Positions 42,069 to 53,287 of a stretch of 64,000 nucleotides of DNA are shown piece after piece. A program made the translations under genes and the position numbers. The notes under the pieces are model-generated. The model had not been told where the DNA came from, searched no databases, and worked only from the letters and a program-made list of their open reading frames with translations. How positions within the stretch are numbered: the stretch's first letter is position 1; every line of letters begins with the position of its first letter. Origin of the DNA: Avena insularis (lineage: Eukaryota > Streptophyta > Magnoliopsida > Poales > Poaceae); assembly GCA_023614405.1 (NCBI GenBank), contig JAJUPC010000223.1:62001-126000 (forward strand). The letters are read 5' to 3'.

Positions 42069-43772
42069 TTAGGAAAGGAACACACATTCAATGACACTGG
42101 TGGATCCATGTGGTTTAGGAAAAGAAGACACATACAATGACTCTGGTGGTGATTTAGGAAATAAACACACATGCAATGACACAGGTGGTGGTTTTGGAAA
42201 GGAGCACACATGCAATGACTCTGTTGGTGGTTCACAAAAAGGAACACACATGCAATGACTCTGGTTGGTGTAAGAATGGAACACACATGCAATGACACTG
42301 GTGGATCCATGTGGTTTAGGAAAAGAAGACACATGCAATGACTCTGGTTCTGGTTTAGGAAAGGAACATACATGACATGACTCTGCTGGTGGTTTTGGAA
42401 AGGAACAGACATGCAATAACTCTAGTGGTGGTTTAGGAAAGGAAGGCACATGCAATGACTCTGGTGGTGGTTTAGAAAAAGAAGACACATGTAATGACTC
42501 TGGTGGATCCATGTGTTTTAGCAAAAGAAGGCACATGCAATGACTCTGGTGGTGGTTTAGGAAAGGAAGACACATGCAATGACTCTGGTGGTGGTTTAGG
42601 AAAGGAACACACATGCAATGACACTGGTGGTGGTTTAGGAAAGGAAAACACATGCAATGACTCTGGTGGTGGTTTAGGAAAGGAAGACACATGTGATGAC
42701 TAGTGGATCCATGTGGTTTAGGAAAAGAATACACATGTAATGACTCTGGTGGTGGTTTACGAAAAGGAACACACATGCAATGACACTGGTAGTGGTTTAA
42801 GAAAGTAACACACATGCAATCACACCAGTGGATCCATGTGGTTTAGGAAAAGAAGACACATGCAATGACGCTGGTGGATCCATGTGGTTTAGGAAAAGAA
42901 GACACATGCAATGACTCTAGTGGTGGTTTAGGAAAGGAACACACATGCAATGATTCTAGTGGTGGATCCATATGGTTTTGGAAAAGAAGACACATGCAAT
43001 GACTATGGTGGTGGTTTAGGAAAGGAACACACGTGCCTTGACTCTGGTGATGGTTTAAGAAAGGAACACACATGTAATGACTCTAGTGGTCGTTTAGGAA
43101 AGGAAGACACATACAATGACTCTGGTGGTGGTTTAGGAGAAGAAGACACATGCAATGACTCTAGGCGTTGGTTTAGGAAAGTAACAAAGATGCAATAACC
43201 CTAGTGGATCCATGTGGTTTAGGAAAAGAACACACATGCAATGACTCTGGTGGTGGTTTTCGAAAGGAACACACATGTAATTACTCTGGTGGTGGTTTAG
43301 GAAAGGAAGACACATGCAATGACTATGGTGGTGGTTTAGGAAAGGAACACACATGCAATGACTCTGGTGGTGGTTTAGGAAAGGAATACACATGCAATGA
43401 CTCTGGTGGATCCATGTGGTTTAGGAAAATAAGACACATGCAATGACTCTGGTGGTGGTTTACCAAAAAGAACACACATGCAATGATACTGGTGGTGGTT
43501 TAAGAAGGACCACACATGCAATGACACTGGTGCATCCATGTGGTTTAGGAAAAGAAGACATATGCAATGACCCTGGTGGTGGTTTAGGAAAGGAACACAC
43601 ATGCACTGACTCTGGTGGTGGTTTTAGAAAGGAACACACATGCAATGACTTTGGTGGTGGTTTAGGAAAGGAAGACACATGCAATGACGCTGGTGGTGGT
43701 TTAGAAAACGAAGACACATGCAATGACTCTGGTGGATCCATGTGGTTTTGGAAAAGAAGACACATGCAATGA
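42069..43772. repeat. Third copy of the right-domain block (front part)
   Basis: 42069-42815 matches 34596-35342 (offset 7473). 42494-43772 matches 38212-39490 (offset about 4282). At about 43790 this copy jumps: after the unit at 43741-43780 the sequence continues as at 40210 rather than 39490. It therefore lacks about 700 bp of the 3191-bp repeat, including the GATACATGTAATTTAGG monomers. Confidence 0.75.
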
Positions 43773-43795
43773 CTCTGGTGGTGGTTTAGGAAAGG

Positions 43796-45310
43796 AACAC
43801 GCATGCCTTGACTCTGGTGGTGGTTTATGAAAGGAACACACATGCAATGACTCTAGTGGTGGTTTAGGAAAGGAAGACACATGCAATGACTCTGGTGGTG
43901 GTTTAGGTAAAGAAGACACATGCAATGACTCTAGTGTTGGTTTAGGAAAGGAGCACACATGCAATAACCCTTGTGGATCCATGTGGTTTAGGAAAAGAAC
44001 ACACATGCAATGACTCTGGTGGTGGTTTTCGAAAGGAACACACATGCAATGACTCTGGTGGTGTTTTAGGAAAGGAAGACATATGCAATGACTCTGGTGC
44101 TGATTTAATAAAGGAACAAACATGCAATGACTCTGGTGGTGGTTTGTGAAAGGAAGACACATGCAATGACTCTGGTGGATCCATGTGGTTTAGGAAAAGA
44201 AGACACATGTAATGTCTCTTGTGGTTGTTTAGGAAAAGGAACACACATGCAATCACTCTGGTGGTCGTTTAAGAAAGGAACACATATGTAATACCACTTA
44301 TGGATCCATGTGGTTTAGGAAAAGAAGACACATACAATGACTCTGGTGGTGGTTTAGGAAAGGAACACACATGCAATGACTTTGGTGGTGGTTTTGGAAA
44401 GGAATACACATGCAATGACTCTGGTGGTGGTTTAGGAAAGGAAGACACATGCCATGACTCTGGTGGTGGTTAAGAAAAAGAAGAGACATGCAATGACTCT
44501 GGTGGATCCATGTGGTTTAAGAAAAGAAGACACATGCAATGACTTTGGTGGTGGTTTAGGAAAGAACACACAGGCAATTACTATAGTTGTGGTTTAGGAA
44601 AAGAATACACATTCAATTATAGTGGTGGATGTTTAGGAAAGGAACACACATGCAATGACTCTAGTGGTGGTTTAGGAAAGGAACACACATGCAATGACGC
44701 TGGTGATGGTTTAAGAAAGGAACACACATGCAATGACATTGGTGGATCTATGTGGTTTAGGAAAACAAGACACATGCAATGACTCCGGTGGTGGTTTAGG
44801 AAAGGAACACACATGCAATTACTCTGGTGGATCCATGTGGTTTAGGAAAAGAAGACAAATGCAATGACTCTAGTGGTGGTTTAAGAAATGAACACACATG
44901 CAATGACACTGATGGTGGTTTTGGAAAGGAGCACACATGCAATGACTCTTCTGGATCCATGTGGTTTAGGAAAAGAAGACACATGCAATGACTCTAGTGG
45001 TAGTTTACGAAAGGAAGACACATGCAATGACTCTGGTGGATCCATGTCGTTTAGGAAAAGACGACACATGCAATGACTCTAGTGGTGGTTTAGGAAAGGA
45101 ACACACATGCAATGACCCTGGTGGTGGTTTAGGAAAATAAAACACATTCAATGACTCTGGTGGTGGTTTAGGAAAGGAACACATATACAATGACTCTGGT
45201 GGATCCATGTGGTTTTGGAAAAGAAGACACATACAATGACTCTGGCGGTGGTTTAGGAAAGGAACACACATGCAATGAATCTGGTGGTGGTTTAAGAAAA
45301 GAACACACAT
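43796..45310. repeat. Third copy of the right-domain block (rear part)
   Basis: This matches 40210-41720 at an offset near 3586 bp. It has the ACGCATGCCTTGACTC unit, the CAATAACCCTTGTGG unit, a TTACTATAGTTGTGG monomer where the two earlier copies read TTACTATTTTGTGG, and GATGGTGGTTTTGGAAAGG. The site at about 44500-44600 is one of the closest paralogues of the sequence into which the LTR inserted. Confidence 0.72.
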
Positions 45311-46179
45311 GCAATGACTCTGGTGGATGCATGTGGTATAGGAAAAGAAGACACATGCAATGACTATGGTGGTGGTTTAGGAAAGGAACACACATGCCTT
45401 GACTCTGGTGGTGGTTTACGAAAGGAACACACATGCAATGACTAGGGTGGTGGTTTAGGAAAGGAAGACACATGCAATGACTCTGGTGGTGGTTTAGGAA
45501 AAGAAGACACATGCAATGACTCTAGTGTTGGTTTAGGAAAGGAACACACATGCAATAACCCTAGTGGATCCATGTGGTTTAGGAAAAGAACACACATGCA
45601 ATGACTCTGGTGGTGGTTTAGGGAAGGAAGACACATGCAATGACTCTGGTGGATCCATGTGGTTTAGGAAGTGAAGACACAAGTAATGACTCTGGTGGTG
45701 GTTTACAAAAAGGAACACACATGCAATGACTCTAGTGGTGGTTTAAGAAAGGGACACACATACAATGACTCTGGTGGTGGTTTAGGAAAGGAAGACACAG
45801 GCAATGACGCTGGTGGTGGTTTAGAAAAAGAAGACACATGAAATAACTCCAGTGGATCCATGTGGTTTTGGAAAAGAACACACATGCAATGACTCTGGTG
45901 GTGGTTTAGGAAAGGAACACACATGCAATTACTCTAGTGGTATTTTAGGAAAATAAGACACATGCAATGAATCTGGTGGTGGTTTAGGAAAGGAACACAC
46001 ATGCAATGACTTTGGTGGTGGTTTAAGAAAGGAACACACATGCAATGACTCTAGTGGTGGTTTTGGAAAGGAACACACATGCAATGACTTTGGTGGTGGT
46101 GAAAGGAAGACACATGCAATGACTCTGGTGGTGGTTTAGAAAAAGAAGACACATGCAATGACTCTGGTGGATCCATGTG

Positions 46180-46184
46180 GTTTA
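46180..46184. repeat. Target-site duplication, left copy (GTTTA)
   Basis: GTTTA directly precedes the TG of the LTR and is repeated directly after its last base at 50218-50222. It is part of the TGTGGTTTA end of a normal 46-bp monomer. Removing the element and one GTTTA restores an intact monomer junction. Confidence 0.85.
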
Positions 46185-46701
46185 TGTGGCGCCGCACTAA
46201 AACCACTACTAGAAAATCGTTGTGTTTTTGTGCATTGCATCATCATGACCGCATGCTCATGTCATCATGCCACATTGCACTTGAGCATCGTCATCATCTT
46301 GCATGGTTTGTTTAAAAACTATTTTCGAAAAGCCTGGTTTTGATTTCTAAACGCCCCGTCTTTTTTTAAATTAAAACCCGGATCTCCGGATTATTTTGTT
46401 TCGTCTAAAAACGGATTCTAAAAGCCTTGTTGTTAATGAATAAAATTATTTATATTATTTTAGGGGGCAGCCGAACCGACCCAGCTGGCCACCCCCAGTA
46501 AAACAAAAACCGGAAAAAATCCTAGTCTAAACCCAACCCCTGCCGCCCCAGCCTCCACCCGCCTCCCCTTATCCTCAGCGCCACCTCACCCCGCCCAATC
46601 GCAGCGCACCACCTCACCTCCATGGCTCCACCTCACCTGCTCCAACCCGCACACACACGCAAACACACGCACGCCAACGCCTCCCCGACCAGCCAGAACC
46701 T

Positions 46702-47937
46702 GTGCCCACTCCCCTTTCTCCACCTTCTTCTCCCCAACCTCGATCCCCATCGCCTGTGGGGCACTTCGCCCTCTTCGCAGCGCCCGCGAAAGCAAGCGCA
46801 GCCGCAGCTCCCGCCCGCTCGACGCCTCGCCGCCTCCCCTCCTCCTCGCGATTGCCCTCAACGCCTCCACCGCCAGCCGTTGCCGCGCCGCAGCGTTCGC
46901 CACCGATCCGTCGCCACCGCTGCAGATCTCCGTCGCTCTCGCCCTTCGTCTGCCTGCAAACCCCGCCGCCTTCCTCCGCCTCAGGCCTGCCGCCTCCCTC
47001 AGCAGCCTGCCCCACCTCGCCGTTGCGGGCCCTCGCCGCCGCGCCCTCAACCCCGAATTTGGACCCTCCGCCTGCTCGGGCATCGCCGCCGCCTCCGGCC
47101 GTGGTCGCCCACCTAGCTCCGCCGCCGCTTCTCCTTCCAGCATCGCCTCGCCGCCGAGGCCGCCTCTGGCTGCCTGCCTCGTCCCTCAGCGCCGCCGCTC
47201 TCCTCAGCAAACCGCATCCTCGTGGCCCTACCTCGCCGTCCTTCCACCTCGTCGCATGTCAGGACCCCTCTCGCGCTGTTTCCTGCGCCTCGATGCTCAG
47301 TTCGCCTTGCCGCAGACGCTGTGGAGCTCATGACGCCTACTTCCTACAAGGGCTGCCTCCCCTGTGCGCTCGTCTGCAGGCGCCCTGGTGCCGCACGCCA
47401 AGTCCTCGATCACAAGTTAGGTGGTACCCCAAGATCGTCCACAGGGATCCGGCGTCCGAGACCAACTCGCCAAAAATGCTTCGTATCGACATGATCTTCC
47501 TCGGGCCTTCGACATGGAAGCGCCAAGATCTACCAGCGCCGAACCCAAGACCGACAACGTCACCCGAGAACTCCGACAAGGACGCCAATTTCATCGAGGA
47601 CCTAGACGCCAAGGTCGCCTACATGGAACGACAAGTTCTCCATCCTAGAACGGCAAGATCGACCGCACGGAACACCAAGAGCTCCCAGCGCCGGGACCCG
47701 AGTCCGACATCGACAATCAAAACCAAGACCCGACAAGATCTTCGCGACGACAAGGTCGACACCGACCAGGGCGAATCCGATCCGTCCGCTGAAGCCAAAC
47801 CAAGTCCTTCTTCCCGGAACACCAAGCTCTCCTTCCATTGTTCGAGAACGATCCCGTCGAGCCGAACCCCAGATCTAGACCCTAAGACCCAGACCCGAAC
47901 CCCTGGAACCCAAGATCTTCCGAACCCCGATGTGTGA
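46702..47937 (+). other. Proline/serine/arginine-rich open frame within the LTR
   Basis: This is an uninterrupted 411-codon frame starting MPTPLSPPSSPQ. The first 180 or so residues are low-complexity Pro, Ala, Ser and Arg. The rest is Asp, Lys, Thr and Arg-rich (for example DLDAKVAYMERQ near residue 310). No domain is recognisable. There is no zinc knuckle and no gag-like pattern. Long frames are also open on the opposite strand over the same GC-rich DNA (46586-47143 and 46614-47210), which fits stop-codon scarcity in GC-rich sequence rather than coding selection. I consider it most likely non-coding LTR sequence. A captured or leader-type coding segment cannot be excluded. Confidence 0.3.
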
Positions 47938-47950
47938 ACCTTTTCCCGAG

Positions 47951-47985
47951 CCCCTATTTTATAAATGTTATATATAAAACTTGTT
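47951..47985 (+). promoter_or_regulatory. TATA-like AT-rich box in the LTR
   Basis: TTTTATAAATG (about 47957-47967) and TATATAAA (47971-47978) lie just downstream of the GC-rich block. They would suit a polymerase II core promoter if the element is read on the plus strand. AT-rich sequence is abundant nearby, so this is only suggestive. Confidence 0.25.
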
Positions 47986-49344
47986 GCATATAAATTTTTC
48001 ATACATGCATACCTGTCTGTGGGTTGGGGGCATTATGCTGATTCACCTCATAATTAAATATGGAGTCTATATGCGGGATACTTTTGTCTTATTCCGGACT
48101 CCATTTAAATTTGTGTAGCGAACCGATGCCCTGTTTTGCCTTGTTAATACAACATTTAAATTGCAGGGTACCTAAATAACTTGAACCGTCTAATTAATTG
48201 TCGGGACCCCGGTTTCGCTTAATATTGCCTAATTGCACCACATATGTGCCATGCTCTGCATCATATCATAATCATGCTAGATCTTCTGACGTAGTATTAA
48301 ATATTGCATCCGGTGTTTCTTCTAGTGTTTGCCTCTTCGCGGATTAGGCCGATGAGTTGATACGAGTATCGACAAGTTCTTCGGATATGATCCTTCGGCA
48401 GTGTTTCCCAGGCGAGCATTCTCCCCCCTTCTACCTATTTTGCATTTCTAGTCTTTACTCCTTCCTGTTGATCTATTGTTACCCGTATTGCGATGCTTTA
48501 GTTTCCGTGCACCATTTATATACCTTGCAGCCTCTATATTGCCTTGGACACATCCTATTGCCTCTTGTTTGATAGATAGTCAGCCTTGCGAGTCGTAGTT
48601 TATTGCTTATGTGTTGCTTTGCGTCGTTGTCGTTTCACCGTTGACGGCAAGTTGACACATGATAAATGGTGGAGATGATCATGACTTTAAATACAACTAT
48701 TAAAATGCTAGATATAACTAATGCAGAGGCATCGGTGGGCAATAAATGTTATTTGGTTCTTCCACTCTCACTTGTGTTCCGTAGGACCCTGAGTACCTTA
48801 TACATGTTCCTTGACTATTCGCACTATCCACATACGGGAGAGTCTATGAATCCCCCTTAGCCAGAGCTTGATTCATTTCTTATTTCTTGGGGCCACAAAC
48901 TAGTTTGGGCTTTATTACTATCCTGTACTTATGCCATGCTTTACTGCTTTATTTATGATTGTGCGTGGAGCACCTGTACTGTTTTGGATCGCGGCACGAT
49001 TTCGCGGTATCGACAAGCCTAGTCACACTTTTGGGTTCCCAGTCGTTTATAGACGTTCTCGCAAACCTCGGGTCCGTTCCGGAGCCAGCCAACTTTGTTG
49101 CGGGTAGCTTAGTGGGGTGTCCCTCTGAAATATTTTATGAATCCTGTGATTGCTTTGTCGTGAAAGCCTCGTTGGGTTTTGATTTGGTTTTTCCGAGGTT
49201 GATCGTGTGTGTGTTGCTATTTGTGCACCCCTGCAGGGTAAATCTTTCTGAAAGCCGTGTCCGCGGTTATGGACGACTTAGAGCATAGTATCTCGATCAT
49301 AGACAAGCATAACTAAAGTAGTGTTATAAATTTGACTTAATATG
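47986..49344. other. Central LTR segment, no gene seen
   Basis: Mixed-composition sequence with only short open frames (the longest is about 109 codons, 48959-49288, with no recognisable domain). It includes CCCTGCAGGGTAAATC near 49228 and GAAAGCCGTGTCCGCGG near 49251, phrases I associate with LTRs of grass gypsy elements. That recollection is unverified. No tRNA, splice pattern or polymerase motif is apparent. Confidence 0.5.
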
Positions 49345-49690
49345 TGACTAGTAATCAGCTTCACTACAATGGAATGGACAATAAAAGTGCCAACAACTAG
49401 TGGATCTGTGGTGATCTGTGTCATACTATACCTGCCTAGTAAGTATTGCAACTCAAATGGAATGAACTAAAATTACCAACAACTGCTGGGTTTTGGGATT
49501 CCTCAGAACAATTATATCTGACTAGTAAATGTTCCAACTACCATGGAATGGTTAATTAAAACTGCCCACTACTTATGCTTCAGGATGACTCATGCTAATT
49601 ATATCTGACTAGTAAGTGCTTCAACTAAAATGGAATGAATAAAACTGCCAACTGTGTGAGTTCCTCGGTTTGACTTCCTTGTTTGGTCCC
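49345..49690. repeat. Four imperfect direct repeats of about 87 bp inside the LTR
   Basis: The phrase TGACTAGTAA (or TGCCTAGTAA) followed about 10 bp later by CAACTNNNATGGAATG starts at 49345, 49433, 49519 and 49606, spacings of 88, 86 and 87 bp. Each unit continues with AAAACTGCCAAC or a variant and a less conserved remainder. Divergence between units is considerable, so the array is older than the insertion or belongs to the family's LTR. Such sub-repeats are commonly found in the regulatory part of LTRs. Their role here is unknown. Confidence 0.75.
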
Positions 49691-50217
49691 TCTCTAATAG
49701 CCGACAGTTGAATCGAGTCTCCATAGGTTGTTTAGTGCATGCTTCACTGCCGCTTCAGTCCACCATACCTATGTAGGCGAGAGCCGCCGAATTCTAGCCT
49801 CGCCATGTACTGGCCTCAGTACTGACGCTCCTCTTTTTCCTTTGCCCTTTGTCGGCACCCCTTTTGTTTTAGCAGGTTTGAGATCGACGTCGTTAGCAGG
49901 GTTACCCTTCCGGCTTGGCCTGGGCAGGGTTATGGATGCCATTAGTTATTCTGCAGGGCTCTTAGCCCAATTTGCATCTTGTCCGTACTCGAACGTTGTA
50001 TCGATTTCAAGGTGATTTGGATCTTTGTATAGTATATCGGTATTCTTGACTCATGGAGTCGTTGTTGTATATATATGTTTTGTGGGTTCCATCGTGGACT
50101 AATGTGTAATGGTATTACTTCGTTCTCCACCCGCCTGGTGGGCGTCCTTGAATCGTTTCTATGCGGGTTTGGCGGGAAGCGCTAAAACTTGCATAGGGCT
50201 GATTCGAGGGTGTTATA
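49691..50217. other. Terminal LTR segment, no gene seen
   Basis: Sequence from the end of the 87-bp repeats to the LTR end. It holds a 95-codon open frame (49728-50015) with no recognisable domain, a short TATATATA run near 50071, and the closing GGGTGTTATA. Nothing indicates a gene. Confidence 0.5.
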
Positions 50218-50222
50218 GTTTA
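50218..50222. repeat. Target-site duplication, right copy (GTTTA)
   Basis: Exact repeat of 46180-46184. It continues directly into AGAAAAGAAGACACATGC, the expected start of the next satellite monomer. Confidence 0.85.
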
Positions 50223-52711
50223 AGAAAAGAAGACACATGCAATGGCTTTGGTGGTGGTTTAGGAAAGGAACACGCATGCAATTACTATAGTTGTGGTTTA
50301 GGAAAACAACACACATTCAATGACTCTGGTGGTTGTTTAGGAAAGGGACACACATGCAATAACTCTGGTGGTGGTTTAGGAAAGGAACACACATGCAATG
50401 ACTCTGGTGATGGTTTAAGAAAGGAACACACATGCAATGACATTGGTGGATCTATGTGGTTTAGGAAAACAAGACACATGCAATGACTCTAGTGTTGGTT
50501 TGGGAAAGAACACACATGCAATGACTCTAGTGGATCCATGTGGTTTAGGAAAAGAACACAAATGCAATGACTCTAGTGGTGGTTTAAGAAATGAACACAC
50601 ATCCAATGACACTCATGGATCCATGTGGTTTAGGAAAAGAAGACATATGCAATGACTCTGATGGTGGTTTTGGAAAGGAGCACACATGCAATGATTCTGC
50701 TGGATCCATGTGGTTTAGGAAAAGAAGACACATGCAATGACTCTGGTAGTGGTTTATGAAAGGAAGACACATGCAATGACTCTGGTGGATCCATGTGGTT
50801 TAGGAAAAGAAGACACATGCAATGACTCTAGTGGTGGTTTAGGAAAGGAACACACATGCAATGACTCTAGTGGTGGTTTAGGAAGAGAAAACACATTCAA
50901 TGACTCTGGTGGTGGTTTAGGAAAGGAACACACATACAATGACTCTGGTGGATCCATGTGGTTTAGGAAAAGAAGACACATGCAATGACTCTGGCGGTGG
51001 TTTAGGAAAGGAACACACATGCAATGAATCTGGTGGTGGTTTAAGAAAAGAACACACATGCAATGACTCTGGTGGATGCATGTGGTTTAGGAAAAGAAGA
51101 CACATGCAATGACTATGGTGGTGGTTTAGGAAAGGAACACACATGCCTTGACTCTGGTGGTGGATTAAGAAAGGAACACACATGTAATGACTCTGGTGGT
51201 GGTTTAGGGAAGGAAGACACATGCAATGACTCTGGTGGTGGTTTAGGGAAAGAAGACACATGCAATGAGTCTAGTGTTGGTTTAGGAAAGGAACACACAT
51301 GCAATAACCCTGGTGGATCCATGTGGTTTAGGAAAAGAACACACATGCAATGACTCTGGTGGTGGTTTAGGAAAGGAACACACATGCAATGACTCTGGTG
51401 GTGGTTTAGGGAAGGAAGACACATGCAATGACTCTGGTGGATCCATGTGGTTTAGGAAGTGTAGACACATGTAATGACTCTGGTGGTGGTTTACAAAAAG
51501 GAACACACATACAATGACTCTAGTGGTGGTTTAAGAAAAGAACACACATGCAATGACTCTGGTGGTGGTTTAGGAAAGGAACACACATGCAATGACGCTG
51601 GTGGTGGTTTAGAAAAACAAGACACATGCAATGACTCTGGTGGATCCATGTGGTTTTGGAAAAGAACACACATGCAATGACTCTGGTGGTGGTTTAGGAA
51701 AGGAACACACGAGCAATTACTCTAGTGGTGGTTTAGGAAAATAAGACACATGCAATGACTCTGGTGGTGGTTTAGGAAAGGAACACACATGCAATGACTC
51801 TGGTGGTGGTTTAAGAAAGGAACACACATGCAATGACTCTGGTGGTGGTTTTGGAAAGGAACAAACATGCAATGACTCTGGTGGTGGTTTAGGAAAGGAA
51901 GACACATGCAATGACTCTGGTGGTGGTTTAGAAAAAGAAGACACATGCAATGACTCTGGTGGATCCATGTGGTTTAAGAAAAGAAGACACATGCAATGAC
52001 TTTGATGGTGGTTTAGGAAAGGAACACACATGCAATGACTCTGGTGGATCCATGTGGTTTAGGAAAAGAACACAAATGCAACGACTCTAGTGGTGGTTTA
52101 AGAAATGAACACACATGCAATGACACTGGTGGTGGTTTTGGAAAATAAGACATATGCAATGACTCTGATGGTGGTTTTGGAAAAGAGCACACATGCAATG
52201 ACTCTGCTGGATCCATGTGGTTTAGGAAAAGAAGACACATGCAATGACTCTGGTGGTGGTTTACAAAAGGAAGACACATGCAATGACTCTGGTGGATCCA
52301 TGTGGTTTAGGAAAAGAAGACACATGCAATGACTCTAGTGGTGGTTTAAGAAAGGAACACACATGCAATGACTCTACGGTGGTTTAGGAAAAGAAAACAC
52401 ATTCAATGACTCTGGTGGGGGTTTAGGAAAGGAACACACATACAATGACTCTGGTGGCTCCATGTGGTTTAGGAAAATAAGACACATGCAATGACTCTGG
52501 CGGTGGTTTAGGAAAGGAACACATGCAATGACTCTGGTGGATGCATGTGGTTTAGGAAAAGAAGACACATGCAATGACTATGGTGGTGGTTTAGGAAAGG
52601 AACACACATGCCTTGACTCTGGTGGTGGTTTAAGAAAGGAACACACATGCGATGACATTGGTGGTGGTTTAGGAAAGGAAGACACATGCAATGACTCTGG
52701 TGGTGGTTTTG

Positions 52712-53287
52712 GAAAATAAGACACACGCAATGACTCTAGTGTTGGTTTAGGAAAGGAACACACATGCAATACCCATGGTGGATCCATGTGGTTTAGGAAA
52801 AGAACACACATGCAATGACTCTGGTGGTGGTTTAGGAAAGGAACACACAAGCAATGACTCTGGTGGTTGTTTAGGGAAGGAAGATACATGCAATGACTCT
52901 GGTGGATCCATGTGGTTTAGGAAGTGAAGACACATGTAATGACTCTAGTGGTGGTTTACAAAAAGGAACACAAATGCAATGACTCTAGTGGTGGTTTAGG
53001 AAAAGAAGACACACGCAATGACTCTAGTGTTGGTTTAGGAAAGGAACACACATGCAATAACCCCGGTGGATCCATGTGGTTTAGGAAAAGAACACACATG
53101 CAATGACTCTGGTGGTGGTTTAGGAAAGGAACACACAAGCAATGACTCTGGTGGTTGTTTAGGGAAGGAAGATACATGCAATGACTCTGGTGGATCCATG
53201 TGGTTTAGGAAGTGAAGACACATGTAATGACTCTGGTGGTGGTTTACAAAAAGGAACACAAATGCAATGACTCTGGTGGTGGTTTAG
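52712..53287. repeat. Local 288-bp tandem duplication
   Basis: 52712-52999 and 53000-53287 share order and rare variants: GACACACGCAATG (52720 and 53008), a CAATACCC/CAATAACCCC unit, GAACACACAAGCAATG, and GGAAGTGAAGACACATG (52919 and 53207). The offset is exactly 288 bp wherever tested. A few substitutions separate the copies. Confidence 0.82.

Larger units (their letters stand above)
1..46184. repeat. Satellite array, left part (39/46-bp monomers)
   Basis: Head-to-tail tandem repeats fill this interval with no unique sequence. Two monomer lengths alternate irregularly. The 39-bp form is built from ACACATGCAATGACTCTGG plus TGGTGGTTTAGGAAAGG. The 46-bp form has an extra 7 bp (ATCCATG), giving GGATCCATGTGG, and usually reads GAAGACAC rather than GAACACAC. 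The 39-bp consensus is 12 G, 12 A, 9 T and 6 C on the plus strand (46% GC, G-rich strand), with no CpG. All monomers read in one orientation. One plus frame (GKEHTCNDSGGGL) and two minus frames (KPPPESLHVCSFP and NHHQSHCMCVPFL) stay open through each 39-bp unit. Each 46-bp unit shifts the frame, so open frames end after a few hundred bases. At an average near 41 bp there should be about 1,100 monomers here (an estimate, not a count). I do not recognise the family. No function is implied by the sequence alone. Confidence 0.97.
46185..50217. mobile_element. Solo LTR of a Ty3/gypsy-like retrotransposon
   Basis: This is a 4033-bp non-satellite insertion beginning TGTGGCGCC and ending GGGTGTTATA, flanked by the 5-bp duplication GTTTA. 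Five-base duplications and TG-start termini are typical of LTR retrotransposons. The usual terminal CA reads TA here. The start does not recur near the end. I see no primer-binding site such as TGGTATCAGA and no gag, protease, reverse transcriptase, RNase H or integrase motifs, so it is one LTR rather than a full element. Internal layout: AT-rich lead (46185-46460), very GC-rich proline-coding stretch (about 46500-47940), AT-rich part with TATA-like boxes, a long mixed-composition part, four direct repeats near 49345-49690, and a tail. Large LTRs of this style are known from grass gypsy elements, for example the Tekay/Del chromovirus lineage. That family placement is inference. Orientation is uncertain. 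Confidence 0.85.

Noticed and set aside
1..46184. A repetitive cysteine/histidine-rich protein (CNDSGGGLGKEHTC pattern) suggestive of zinc fingers
   Set aside because: 39 bp is a multiple of three, so the pattern follows automatically. Every 46-bp unit breaks the frame, spacing does not fit C2H2 fingers, and the conserved hydrophobic residues are missing.
46586..47210. Minus-strand alanine/arginine/glycine-rich frames of 185 and 198 residues in the LTR
   Set aside because: They are antisense shadows of GC-rich DNA, overlap each other in different frames, and show no domain.
49728..50015. 95-residue plus-strand frame near the LTR end as a small gene
   Set aside because: Short, with no recognisable domain, inside an LTR and with no flanking gene signals.
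46185..50217. Full-length retrotransposon
   Set aside because: There is no second LTR, primer-binding site, polypurine tract or gag-pol coding sequence. Element length equals one long LTR.
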